The notes under the pieces: generated by a model
What the model saw: only the letters and a program-made list of their open reading frames with translations
Told to the model about the DNA's origin: nothing
Database searches by the model: none
Made by a program: the position numbers and the translations under genes
From: Bostrychus sinensis
Taxonomy: Eukaryota; Chordata; Actinopteri; Gobiiformes; Eleotridae
Assembly (NCBI GenBank): GCA_020698575.1
Contig: CM036248.1
Location: 21,192,229 to 21,256,228, forward strand
Reading direction: 5' to 3'
DNA length: 64,000 bases
Shown here: piece after piece, positions 47,058 through 57,591 of the stretch
Numbering within the stretch: the stretch's first letter is position 1
Layout: each line of letters starts with the position of its first letter

Positions 47058-47746
47058 GCAACTTATGACCTCTGTATTACAATTGCATAACCATGTACTA
47101 TGAACACATACAATATACCAGAACTGGCAAAACACATAAAATGTAGCTCTGGAACAGTACCTCTCAAAAACATCACATTGTGTTCTAGCACTGGTACAGC
47201 TTAGTACAGTTTTACATATGACATGAACTGATAAATCACAATATGCACTTTACTCCATTAGCAAACACATAGGAACTCCAGTAACCTTGTTGTATAATTT
47301 TTAACTACTGTTTCAAATCTGTTTATAATCATTGTCTGTACCTCTTATGAATTACTCATATTGTATTTATTCAACTAATACTATTTCCAACCAATGTCCT
47401 TTACCATACTTGTACTGCTTTTACACTAATGAAGTGATCATAAAGCATTCTACATTTCATCTGGTAAATATTATCATTACACACAAAGTTGTATACTGAA
47501 GCTTTAATCTGAATCCAATGTGTGAAGAACACAGGCTCTTGTCCTAGCTTAGTAACTGAATTAGCACTGGTATAAATCCACACACGTACTCTTTTGCTTA
47601 GCTCTGGACTCAGTTCATCTCATGCTCTCAACACTTTTACTTCAGTTAACATGTCTTCTCCATAAACTCATGGTTGTGCATAACTCTTATCCATCTCTCA
47701 GCACTTAGCTTACTTCATTTTAGCTTACACCAAACTCAAACAGTGC

Positions 47747-49071
47747 TTAACGTATGTGTGTCCTGAGTCGGACACTTTCAGCTAAAATTCTATTACTTTT
47801 TTATCTTAAACTCTTCATAAAGTTGCTCATTTATTATCTTCATTAATGCAAATTGTATAAAATAAAAGTACATTTTCTTACGTTTATAACGATATATTGG
47901 TTGTGTAACCACGCTGAACTTGGCCGTTCTATAGTCCAGCTTGGTCCAGATTCAACCCGTTCGTGTGTTCGATCCTTTCCCTCGTATAGTCTGTCTGCGT
48001 TGTGTATGAATAATTGACAGAGACAGTGGTCTTTGAGTGCTGTTTAATCTGCGCGGAACAAATAAGTACTGGTCAGAAATCATGGGCTCATCACAGGCGG
48101 GTACAGCACACTACGGGGAATAGCATTTTACATTAGCATACAGCTAGCAAGCAATTCCATATGTGTATAAGTCCATTAAGTATGTTATTAAGCTCATTCA
48201 TTGTACAGTACACGAACACATGAGTTTCCCAAAGGACATGAGTACTCTGTACAGTTAGCCAGAAGTCATATAATGGACATGTGACAATAATACACAATAT
48301 TTGAACACAATGCTAATATCCGTAACCCACCTTGTGCTCGTCTTACATGAAATGGCGACGTGCACACCGTGCTCCCGGCACTTACCACTATCAGCCACCA
48401 GGAGGGGGCGCCAAGTCAACCAAAATACATATGCCCAATAAGAGTAATGACAAGTGGAATCAGAACATTATAAACCCTGTTACAGTTGGATAGTTTCTTT
48501 TATAATATAAAAATATAAATATAAAAATATTTTATTGTGGCCATATGAAATAGCGCTTTTGTCCGAGATTTAAGCTTGGCAGTGCTATAGCCCTGAGTCG
48601 GACACACGGAAGTTCCAATATCGGACACGCTCACCTTTCTGGCTTTTTCAGCCTTATTTGTTGGATTTTTTGGCTCTAATTTAAGGCTGGGATATTTACA
48701 TTAACAAATTTTCACACCCAGAACCTTGTTTCCGTCTTTCAAAATAAGATTGTAGGCTAAGCTAAAGTTAATCAGAAAATAATAAGACGGACAAAGTTAG
48801 CTACAAAAACACTAAGATCACTGAAAAAATGTCGCCTGAGTGTGACCTGAACATTCCCTGTGCATTTCCCTATCAAATATCGTGATTATTTTATAAACAC
48901 TTACCAGAAATACACAAAAATTACCACAGAGGTAGCGCAATATACAGAGTTTTTGTTTATCTGCCAGTTAACGTCTTTGCGAGCGTCGGTTAGAAGACCG
49001 AAAAATAGCAAAAGGTGAGTGTGTCCGACTCAGGGCCATAGTGTCCGACTCAGGACACACATACGTTAGAT
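47747..49071. mobile_element. Inverted-repeat element, TTAA-like left target
   Basis: A perfect 29-bp inverted repeat lies at 47748-47776 and 49040-49068 (AACGTATGTGTGTCCTGAGT...). The left end reads TTAACG and the right end CGTTAGA, so one side keeps TTAA and the other TTAG. A TTAA-targeting (piggyBac- or Kolobok-like) MITE is possible. No coding sequence was found. Confidence 0.45.
48588..49040. mobile_element. Nested inverted repeat sharing CCCTGAGTCGGACAC
   Basis: TAGCCCTGAGTCGGACACAC at the left and GTGTCCGACTCAGGGCCATA at the right are inverted. The left arm has a roughly 20-bp insertion including a second TCGGACAC before GCTCACC, which matches rc of GGTGAGTGTGTCC at the right. It shares the core of the outer pair, so the two inverted repeats are related and one lies inside the other. 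Confidence 0.55.
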
Positions 49072-49250
49072 CTGTTACCGCGGTCGCCAGCGATCTACGT
49101 CCGCCATCTTAGTAACAAAATGTAGTGTCTGACTCTTACCGACTGATAAACTGGTCAAACTGCGCGTTAGCTTGACATATGTTACACTCTAAGGCACTTA
49201 AGCACTACTACTGTTATATATTGTTTGTGTGTTGATTTCAACCAGCTTAC

Positions 49251-49334
49251 CTGCAAAAGATACAAGAATACAGTCATTAACAGCACTTTATCAGTACACT
49301 GCAGACTCGCTCATCACGTACTGACTAGACTTCT
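49251..49334 (+). repeat. Direct repeat copy B (partner 46973-47057)
   Basis: CTGCAAAAGATACAAGAATA to GACTAGACTTCT, in the same orientation as copy A. It may be the flank of an old duplication. Confidence 0.8.
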
Positions 49335-49722
49335 TCTACTGGCGTCAGCTACTGATGCATAAGGCGCCAAGCGCACCCTGCTGGCGGAACCGAGTATTGA
49401 CCATTAACTCTTTTTTTTTTTTTCTTTTTTTTCACACACCCTGACTATGGCAGTTTATGTAGACATAACAGTAGTTTTACTCATTGTTTTCAGACCTTAG
49501 CAAAAATGAAATGGTGGGGGGGGGGCAACTATTTTAATACATGTTTTAATCACAGTGCCACATTATTGATGTATGACCACCTTCATACTCAAGCCTCTGA
49601 TTGTACCTCTTTCCTGGCTTGACATTTTGTAAATTTCACCTCCATCGACCTCTCAATTCAATTCACTTTCCACACGTAGTGATTAAATGTATTTCATAAT
49701 CAGTTCTTTTGTGCGTAGGCGT

Positions 49723-50269
49723 TGTTGAATATTTCTACATATAGCTTTGCGTATTACCACTAAACTATATTTTGATGTACTACTGCTAAGGTTAATAAAC
49801 GCTTCAATAGTACTAAGAATGTTTTGATTCTAAAAGGATGTTTTTCTCCTTTCACTCAAAAGGTTACACTCTGCGATTACATACATTTTACATTTGCAAA
49901 AGTGCACAATAATAAGATGGTTACAAAGTTAGGAAACTCAAGGTTACAGGTGGGGGCTCCCACGGCCCTGCCGTTGCGTGGGACGCTCCTGAAGATAACG
50001 AAGATTACGCACCGCAGTAATGAGAACTCTGTGGCCTGGTCTCGAGTTTCTTGAAGATACATTTTAATGATATGCAGAAAACGTCATACATTGTCATACA
50101 TAGTATAAAAACTGTGATCACTCCTTTTTGGCAGGCCCACCCTATCCCTTTCAGCGGGGCCTGCTGCTGTAACCTTACATGTGTGCTACTGAATAAACCT
50201 TCTGACTTGATTATACTTCTGAATCATTGTCCTCTTTGATGCTTACACCCAAAATGAACAATCCTAATA
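49723..50269 (+). repeat. 5' LTR
   Basis: It starts TGTTGAATATTTC and ends AATCCTAATA. TATAAAA is at 50104-50110 and AATAAA at 50192-50197, fixing U3-R-U5 order. Against the 3' LTR, differences are 49972 (C against A at 57294), 50228 (T against C at 57550) and 50248 (C against T at 57570). Confidence 0.93.
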
Positions 50270-50271
50270 AA

Positions 50272-50289
50272 TGGTGACCCGACGTGTGG
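50272..50289 (+). other. Primer binding site, tRNA-Trp-like with one C missing
   Basis: TGGTGACCCGACGTG lies two bases after the LTR. The complement of the vertebrate tRNA-Trp 3' end is TGGTGACCCCGACGTG, so one C of a four-C run is missing. A leader with GTAAGC splice-donor-like sequence follows at 50379. Confidence 0.75.
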
Positions 50290-52829
50290 GTGGAAAGCTT
50301 CTTCTGGAGGACTTTTGGACACATCGAGGCGGAGTTTGGTGACTGAGTCTGTGACAACCAGGGTACCCACAAAATAAGGTAAGCAAAAAACCTTTTTAAT
50401 AAAATTTCTGCACAGCTTAGTTTTTATTTCATAGGGTTGTCACTGTCTCAGAAATCTGTAATTCTCAGTCTTGTAAATTTAGAAAATGTTTTACAATATA
50501 TAACTATATTTAGTTAATTGATTTTGAGTTTCTACACACGTAAGGTTGCAATAAGCACATACTAACACGTTAGGGAAAGATTATGAGCCGGTAAAAATCC
50601 TAGTTGGACTAGGTGGCGCTAGGCCCGGTAAAGACTGGCAATAGACTAGGTCTATTGATCAGCCAGAGTTGGACTCTGAGGGTATCTTGTTTAATTCTTA
50701 ATCAAATTACCTCTTGGAATAGGATCTGACGAGAACCTATTGAACGTAGTCACTGCTAAGAAACATAAATACCCTAGACCAAGATGGTTGGACCGTGAAA
50801 TAAAGGCTTGGAGCCTGAGGCTTGGAGCCTCCTGGGTTTGGAACCCTGATAAACCGGCAGGGACAGATTTTTGTTTTCTTTTGGGGGTTACTGTTGAGTG
50901 TTTTGGGTCTCTGTATTCATATTATAGGGCCAATACTGTGTAGGACACTTAGTAGTGTCCAAATTCCAGTACAGGTTCTGAAACAGAGACTGCATAGGCT
51001 GTATATTGTGGGGTGGAGAAAAAATAAAGGCGAAAGCCCGGGACAATAGGACTGTTGGGTCTTTAAAACTGAAATCACACATATCCCGATAGAACCCCCG
51101 CCCCGCACAGACACCACGATCTCTGCGTAGAAGCTTGGGTGGACAAGGTCAGATCTAGAGGGATCGCTGTGTGGTGAAAAGTTTAGATCCATGCATTAGG
51201 ATGTACATAAAATAACATTTCTATTCCCAGCTGTTTGAAGTACAGATGTGTAAATGTGGACTTGGTGACAGACAGTGACAGGACAGGGGTGGAAGGTGAC
51301 TAAAAGTACTGTGTTAATGTACTTGAGTGAAAAGTTTAGATATTTCTCCTTTACTTAAGTGATTTTTGGGATAGATACATTTATTTCTACTTAGGTAGAT
51401 TTTTGGAGCTAGTATTTGCACTTTTACTTCACTACATTTTAAAGATTGTTTTTAAAAAAAATGATAAACAAATTGCAAGAATACATATAACTCTCCTTAT
51501 CACTTTCCAAAATTAAGACTATCATCATGTTTCAGCTTGAATTTGTGCATTGTACTTTTACTTCTACTTAAAAGTAGAATTGTAAGCAGCTATTTATAGC
51601 TAATAGTTTTACTTGAAAATACTTTTACTTTGGTGAATGTTTTTGTGCTCTTATTTAAAAAAAAAAAAAAAAAAAAAAAGTAGACCACTTACTCCACCAC
51701 TGCAAAATGGACAAGACAAAAACGAAACTTAACACAACTATGACAAAAGAGGAGTGGACTGGTGCTTTAGATTTATGTTTACTGTGGACAGAAAAGAAAA
51801 GGAAGCAGAAAGTGACAGAAAAGTGTGTAAAAGAGGAGCAGAGCAGAGGTTTGTTGGGACTAGAACAGGTAATAAACGTTCAAACTGTTGTCCATGCTGC
51901 TTGTGACTCCACTTTTAGACCCCTAAAAATAATTCCAGCACCCCTAAAAATAAGAAGAATTTAAAGAAAATGTTATAAATGCTATTATTGTGTATTTGAA
52001 ATAGGTAATGTCAAATTTCTTGATCATATATATTAAAAATCAAATAGGCTTACTTTAACAAAAGCAAAAACACCCCTGTGCAACAAATGGTTTGATCCAT
52101 TACTGCTGCTGTTGCTGCTCTCCCTCCTCCCCTCGTGCTCGCAGCACAGACAGATGACTTCTCTGTTTCTCTCTGACTGAGAGAAGTTAGGTACATACTG
52201 TTGAAGTTTGGGGCGCTTGTCAACAACGACATAAAAAAAACAACAACTTTTTAACATCAACTGACTGCAATATTAGGCTATCTCAAGCCAAATAATCTGA
52301 ACTAAAATAAGTTTGTTTGTGGGACAAAAATGTGAGTGAAGCCTGAGCTGAGAAGAGTTAGAAGACGTCAAAAGAGGATTTAATGACATTTACTAATGCT
52401 ATCCTCTGCATCCAAGTCTAACCTAAACTACTAAACCTTCTAGAGTTGTCTCTGAGTAGGTTTTATTGATTTTGTTCAATTTTTAACCATAGCACATTTG
52501 TCGAATTTACTTTTAAGCTATAGTTATTAATAAAGTTAATTATTGCTCTCTAAGACATGCTTAAAACTTTCCAAAAAAGTTTCTTATAAAATAATATATT
52601 TTGTTCCAGCTCAGGGTGCTGAGCACCCCTAAAACTGAAACTCTACAATCATCTCTGAAAACGTACCTCCCTCACTTAACGATGGGAGCAGGCTACACCC
52701 ACTGCAGTCGCCCCACAAATACAAATGCTGTAACTCAGATCAGGCACAGAGACAAAGGAGGACTGAGACTAACTCAAGCTACCAGCTCACAGACCTGACC
52801 TGTTACACCTCCCCAAACTCACAGAACTA
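50290..52829 (+). other. Element leader and unassigned interior
   Basis: No gag N-terminus could be recognised. It includes the MITE at 51284-51702 and sequence at 51888-52630 with repeated AGCACCCCTAAAA motifs at both ends that may be another insertion. Confidence 0.5.
51284..51702. mobile_element. AAGTAC-type hAT MITE inside the retroelement
   Basis: It starts CAGGGGTGGAAGGTGACTAA and ends CTTACTCCACCACTG, giving inverted CAGKGGTGGA termini, with CTTTTACTTCACTACATTTT inside and an A run at 51658-51679. The flanks (TGACAGGA, CAAAATGG) do not match, so no duplication was found. Confidence 0.7.
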
Positions 52830-53176
52830 GTTGCTCTTGACACAATGCCCTGTTATCAATGGGAATCAAACATAATACATCACATGGGACATTGCAATGC
52901 TAAAGCTAACAGTCAGGAGAGTGAGCTGCAAAGGCTACAAGCTCAGGTCCTTGGGCTGCAGATACAACAAATGAGTGAAATAAGGAAAGAGTAAGATAAG
53001 GACAAGCAGAAGGCAAAGACTCACAGCACAAACTGCATCCTGCTCCAGTTCTACAGCTCCTCAGTTCAGCCCTAACTTTACACAACAACGCCAAGGTCCA
53101 CTCAGGCAAAAAGGGGGTCATGGACGCATGAGACAATCTGATAAAATCATGTGCTACAAAGTCCTGAGGAAGGGAC
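52830..53176 (+). pseudogene. Degenerate retroviral gag C-terminal part
   Basis: A Leu/Gln-rich stretch (ESELQRLQAQVLGLQIQQMS) is followed by a Gln/Pro-rich and Arg/Gly-rich tail (about 53029-53176) ending near a CYK motif where a nucleocapsid zinc knuckle would be expected. The CCHC knuckle itself is not intact. This is by pattern only, not a database match. Confidence 0.4.
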
Positions 53177-54960
53177 TGTTGTGACTTTTCCTGGTGGTCT
53201 CACAGTGAACTGTTCCAAGGGCCACTCTCTGTCAGACAAATGTTAATGACCCAACCTGAACCTGGGTCTGCTCTGGGCTACGGTGTTGGTTACTCCTGAA
53301 TATAGATCCTGATCGTCCTCCTGTGCTGACTGAACACTGGTTACCATGGATACAACTGATACAGCCTTATAATCCACCAAAAGACTTTATACATTGGATA
53401 TTTACATATCTCCAGGATGATGACCCAGTTTATGATACACGACATGGACCATGCCTCACCCAGACTCAGTGTGTGGTGACATTTCTGTGGGACCTGGGGG
53501 CGTGGCTGCTGCTGCTGAACTCTCCCCTACACAAACACATCTCTGTGCTCTCTCACCTGAGAGTGCACCACATATCACCTTAGCTGCAGACGCAGGTCAC
53601 AAAGCCAAATCACCAGGCCCTGTGGTAAAGAAAGCATACAGCTGTTCCTGACTACACATTACTGTTTCATCCAGATGTTTCTGAAAGAGATGAGGTTGGC
53701 AGTGCAGTTCTCGTTCAGAAACAGGGGGATGGTGTGGTTGGTCAACAAATACTAATGTACCATAGCTAAACTGGACAACACTGAGACGACACAATACAAC
53801 AATATCTATGGCAGTAACTAAAACAACTCAAATGTTTTATTTATTTATATTTGTTTAAAAAAAAAAAAAAATTTAAGTTTTTTATTAAAGTAAATTAATG
53901 AATTACTCCTCTTAAGTTCAGCTGTAATACCAGAATAACAAGTTTACCCTTTAACAGAAACACAGTTCTTTTTTATATCAGTTCTAACGCCTGTTTTTAA
54001 ACATGTCCTCTCCCCTAAGATTATATTTATCATCCCTATCTTCAAACATAAACAAATGCTATTTAGCAATTTTTTTTACTTTCTACATAAATAATGCTGT
54101 ATTAGGACTCACTAAATCATAGAATTTTACGGCTTGAAATTTGATAAATATTGGTTTAGATTCATTGTAAGCAGAATGGTTGATGATCCTTATGTTTTTT
54201 TTTTCTGTAAAATAAAAACTGGTTTTGTATTTGTTGCATAAGTGTGCCCCCAAACTTCAACACAGCAGGTCATATATGGTAGAACAAGAGAGCAATATAG
54301 CATGTATAGTGTAGTTTTGTTTAAAATATACTTAATTTTAGAAAGGATTGCAGTTGTTTGTGATATTTTTGTTTGAATATGGGTTATGTGCTGTTTATGA
54401 GATACATTTTCATCAATTATTACTCCACAACATTATTTTAATTTACTCTTTCTAAAACCACATAAGTTAACATTAAATCCACATTATCTTTAATTTGTCC
54501 ATTTTATTTGTGAAAATAAAATGTCCAAGTTTATAGAGCAGATTTAAATTGTGCTGTAACTGAGCCAGAATAGTTTCCTGTTTGAGGCCCAAACTCTCCT
54601 CCAAGAGTTGGCTCAGGTCCCGTTAACCTTGGAATTATCTCCTCTCTCTGTGAGTGTTGTAATAATAAGTAAGCATAAACAAATTGCAGAATAAAAGTAA
54701 ATATAAGTAAATAAAATTAGAAACCACAAAGTATGATTGTGATAAAGACTGTGTAGATAGTTGATAAATTGCAAGGTTACTCATAACTTTCTTCATTGCT
54801 TTTTAAAATTAACCTCATCACATCACTATATATAATAGAGTATTTGATTTTGCTTATGTTTAAAGATATTTTATTTTAATCAGATCGAAGTTTATTACAC
54901 ATTGAGCCCCCGCTGGATGTGGGAAGGACTCACAACTAGCATTGGACACCTACTAAACAT
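53177..54960 (+). other. Unassigned interior of the retroelement
   Basis: An 86-codon frame (53323-53583) is legible but I recognise no retroviral domain in it. Reverse transcriptase motifs were not found, so most of pro-pol has probably been deleted or replaced. Bases about 53860-54880 are very AT-rich. Confidence 0.45.
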
Positions 54961-55125
54961 TTGAAAGAAATAGCTGAACTGGTAGAAGCTGTGAGACTCC
55001 CAACTGAGGTGGCTGTGATGAAATGCAAAGGACATGCAGGGGGAACAATATTCATAGCCAGAGGAAATGAGGCAGCAGATGAAGCAGCAAAGAAAGCAGT
55101 TGGTTATGTGGGACCTTTAAGATAA
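54961..55125 (+). pseudogene. Retroviral RNase H C-terminus
   Basis: An open stretch reads VAVMKCKGHAGGTIFIARGN then EAADEAAKKAVGY, matching the C-terminal helix region of retroviral RNase H with the catalytic-region His and Asp. It ends at TAA 55123-55125 and has a TAG upstream at 54937. Confidence 0.75.
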
Positions 55126-55240
55126 AAGTATACAGTCTGTGTGCAGACGAATGCAGAGAAATATGAGGGACATACAGTGAAGTTGACAGAAAGATGTTAT
55201 TGACTTACAGACTCATACAAGACTGTATGAGCACAGTGTT

Positions 55241-55360
55241 TGGACTGACAAAGGTGCAAAGAAGGACAAAAAAGTACTATGGCACTATCATGATGGACGT
55301 CTAGTGGCACTTAGCAGCCTATCAAGCATGTTAGCTACAGAAGCTCACAAGCTTGGACAC
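55241..55360 (+). pseudogene. Retroviral integrase N-terminal zinc-binding region
   Basis: Forty codons read WTDKGAKKDKKVLWHYHDGR and end TEAHKLGH, giving the H-x3-H half of an integrase HHCC motif. The CC half and catalytic D,D-35-E core are not present; the sequence after 55360 does not match an integrase. Confidence 0.65.
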
Positions 55361-55588
55361 ATTTTGAAAACTACCTCATTATGGTGACAAAAGTATGTAA
55401 ATATTTTGTCATACAACATTTTGGAGATTGGTTGAGAGCAAATTACATTCTGTAAAGGTATTTGGCTAAAATCATTAACTTCATCAACATGAAAAGGGCT
55501 GTGTAATAAATTGAATTATAAATTGTACTTTTCATTGTGACCCAAAATAATTTTGATTATGATTTTTTCCATAATCGAGCAGCCCTAG
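55361..55588. other. hAT-like remnant where the integrase core should be
   Basis: It ends ATAATCGAGCAGCCCTA, preceded by AATTTTGATTATG, which resembles the right terminus of TAGGGCTGC-type fish hAT MITEs. No left terminus or duplication was found. Confidence 0.45.
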
Positions 55589-55591
55589 TTG

Positions 55592-55705
55592 GATGCCTTG
55601 CCATTAGCGCTGATGGCAATGCGATCCACACCTGACAAACATCTGAATCTGTCTCCACATGAGATCTTAACTGGGAGAAACGATGGACACTCCTCTCCAA
55701 ACTGA
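55592..55705 (+). pseudogene. Retroviral integrase C-terminal region
   Basis: The frame reads ALPLALMAMRSTPDKHLNLS then PHEILTGR before TGA, a typical stretch after the integrase catalytic core in gamma/epsilon-type retroviruses. A PKFLGPYK motif at about 55906-55930 is the GPY/F module, in a stop-broken neighbourhood. Confidence 0.7.
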
Positions 55706-56089
55706 AATAAGTGTCCATAGAAATGACCAAGACCATGAAATCTCTGACTACTACAGGTCAGTTACTAACTTGAGCCTAGTTCTCTCCCAACAGGTCCTGA
55801 ACCTCGAGGATTCTCCTGACACCACACTGACAGACCCAATCAAACCTGGTACTGGGTAATGGTAAAGACTATTAAAGACTGTTAAAGACTGTTAAATGGA
55901 CTGAACCCAAATTTTTAGGTCCGTATAAGTTACTTAACAGCTGCTCAAAGCAGTTAGAGTCGAAAAGACAGACAAAAGTCAAAAGAGCAAGTTGAGTCAT
56001 TGGATCCATATTACTCACTGTGTTAGGGCCCATCCTCCTGAACGCTCATTAGAACAGATTAGAACTGATTTGGCCTGACTTACTTAACC

Positions 56090-56308
56090 ATGACTGTTGC
56101 ATTGCCAGGGTGCTCCGTTAGAGGCACCATGCTAACTCTATTTCTGTTTACTATTCTGATTGTCCCACCTATTTTCTGGTACTTCGAATCAGGCCAACCT
56201 ACCACTTCTCTTAACACTCATAACAGGACTAAAAGAGGAGCCCAAGGTCCGTTCTCATTGGTTTGGAATGCTACCACCTTTCTCAGATTCAGTATAAAAA
56301 AAAAATAA
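56090..56308 (+). pseudogene. Truncated env leader region
   Basis: A 72-codon frame has a hydrophobic segment (MLTLFLFTILIVPPIFWYF) followed by NTHNRTKRGAQGPFSLVW and an N-glycosylation motif, then enters an A-rich run and stops. Position (after integrase, before the purine tract) and form suggest an env start. The rest of env is missing or unreadable. Confidence 0.5.
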
Positions 56309-57044
56309 AAAAATAGATGGTATAATTGGCTTTCTACCTGTGCTAATTTATAACTCTCAGGACAACCATGCCTAGTATGTACACCTTTTTATCCAGACTC
56401 AAGCTCCTTTTCTTATATTTCTAATCATCTTAGTTTCCCAAACTCTTACTTAGATTAGCACTATTTCTGACTCTTAAGTTAAACACGGGGAAAGTTACAT
56501 TTTTAGATTATTATTTTTGGGGTATTTGATGTTTTTCTTTTAAGGTTGGTTTAATCATATTCGTGTACGAGTACTGTGGATCTATATAAGTGTCTTTGGA
56601 TGGTTGCTGTGGGCAGCAGAACCATGAGATTCTTTTCCCATCGGAAAGTCAGAAGGTTACAGAACGTAGAACTGCCTGATGGGTTTTTCGGTCTCATACT
56701 GAATAGATCCACATATTATTTATATTATATATATAATTATATTATATATATAATTATATTATTCTTATTTTATTTTTATGTTAGCCTATTGCGGTCATGT
56801 AAGAGTAATGTATGGCATGGAGGGTTACAATGGCTCCAGATTACAACGGATAATCTGTACATGGTTAGTTTAGGTTACTCTTGGTTGTGTTTTGCTTTAG
56901 CATAATAGTTATGGGTTTGTCTTTTGATTTTTTGGGGATTTTATATTATGCTTTTTAGAGGTTTAGTTTTTCTTGTTTTTTATTTTTTATGTTTGTTTTT
57001 AGAGGTTGTTTCACACCATGTGATATGGTGTGAAAAGGGGGAAT
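56309..57044 (+). other. Non-coding tail of the retroelement with purine tract
   Basis: It includes an imperfect AT/TTATAT repeat at 56716-56765, a perfect 9-bp-arm hairpin (57011-57019 and 57025-57033, TCACACCAT) and the polypurine tract AAAAGGGGGAAT directly before the 3' LTR. Confidence 0.7.
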
Positions 57045-57591
57045 TGTTGAATATTTCTACATATAGCTTTGCGTATTACCACTAAACTATATTTTGATGT
57101 ACTACTGCTAAGGTTAATAAACGCTTCAATAGTACTAAGAATGTTTTGATTCTAAAAGGATGTTTTTCTCCTTTCACTCAAAAGGTTACACTCTGCGATT
57201 ACATACATTTTACATTTGCAAAAGTGCACAATAATAAGATGGTTACAAAGTTAGGAAACTCAAGGTTACAGGTGGGGGCTCCCACGGCCCTGCAGTTGCG
57301 TGGGACGCTCCTGAAGATAACGAAGATTACGCACCGCAGTAATGAGAACTCTGTGGCCTGGTCTCGAGTTTCTTGAAGATACATTTTAATGATATGCAGA
57401 AAACGTCATACATTGTCATACATAGTATAAAAACTGTGATCACTCCTTTTTGGCAGGCCCACCCTATCCCTTTCAGCGGGGCCTGCTGCTGTAACCTTAC
57501 ATGTGTGCTACTGAATAAACCTTCTGACTTGATTATACTTCTGAATCATCGTCCTCTTTGATGCTTACATCCAAAATGAACAATCCTAATA
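57045..57591 (+). repeat. 3' LTR
   Basis: 547 bp, TGTTGAATATTTC to CAATCCTAATA, then GCGT (57592-57595). It is collinear with the 5' LTR with no indels; offset 7322 throughout. AATAAA lies at about 57514. Confidence 0.93.

Larger units (their letters stand above)
47058..49722. other. Bracketed block with nested inverted repeats; no gene
   Basis: Bases 47748-49068 form the outer inverted repeat pair and 48588-49040 an inner pair, listed separately. A GC-richer part at 47920-48420 looks LTR-like but lacks proof. Bases 49335-49722 are unassigned, with a T-run near 49409-49432. Confidence 0.5.
49723..57591 (+). mobile_element. Endogenous retrovirus-like LTR element, complete ends, decayed interior
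   Basis: Both LTRs are 547 bp and differ at three positions. GCGT duplicates flank the element (49719-49722, 57592-57595). A tRNA-Trp-like primer site follows the 5' LTR and a purine tract precedes the 3' LTR. Legible coding fragments in order are gag C-terminus, RNase H C-terminus, integrase zinc-binding region, integrase C-terminus and an env leader. Protease and reverse transcriptase were not recognised, all fragments carry stops, and other transposons are inserted. Gene order, 4-bp duplication and integrase motifs suit a gamma/epsilon-type retrovirus. It cannot be expressed as a functional virus in this state. Confidence 0.9.

Noticed and set aside
47920..48420. Possible solo LTR
   Set aside because: GC-richer with promoter-like content, but no paired end, duplication, polyadenylation signal in place or primer site was found.
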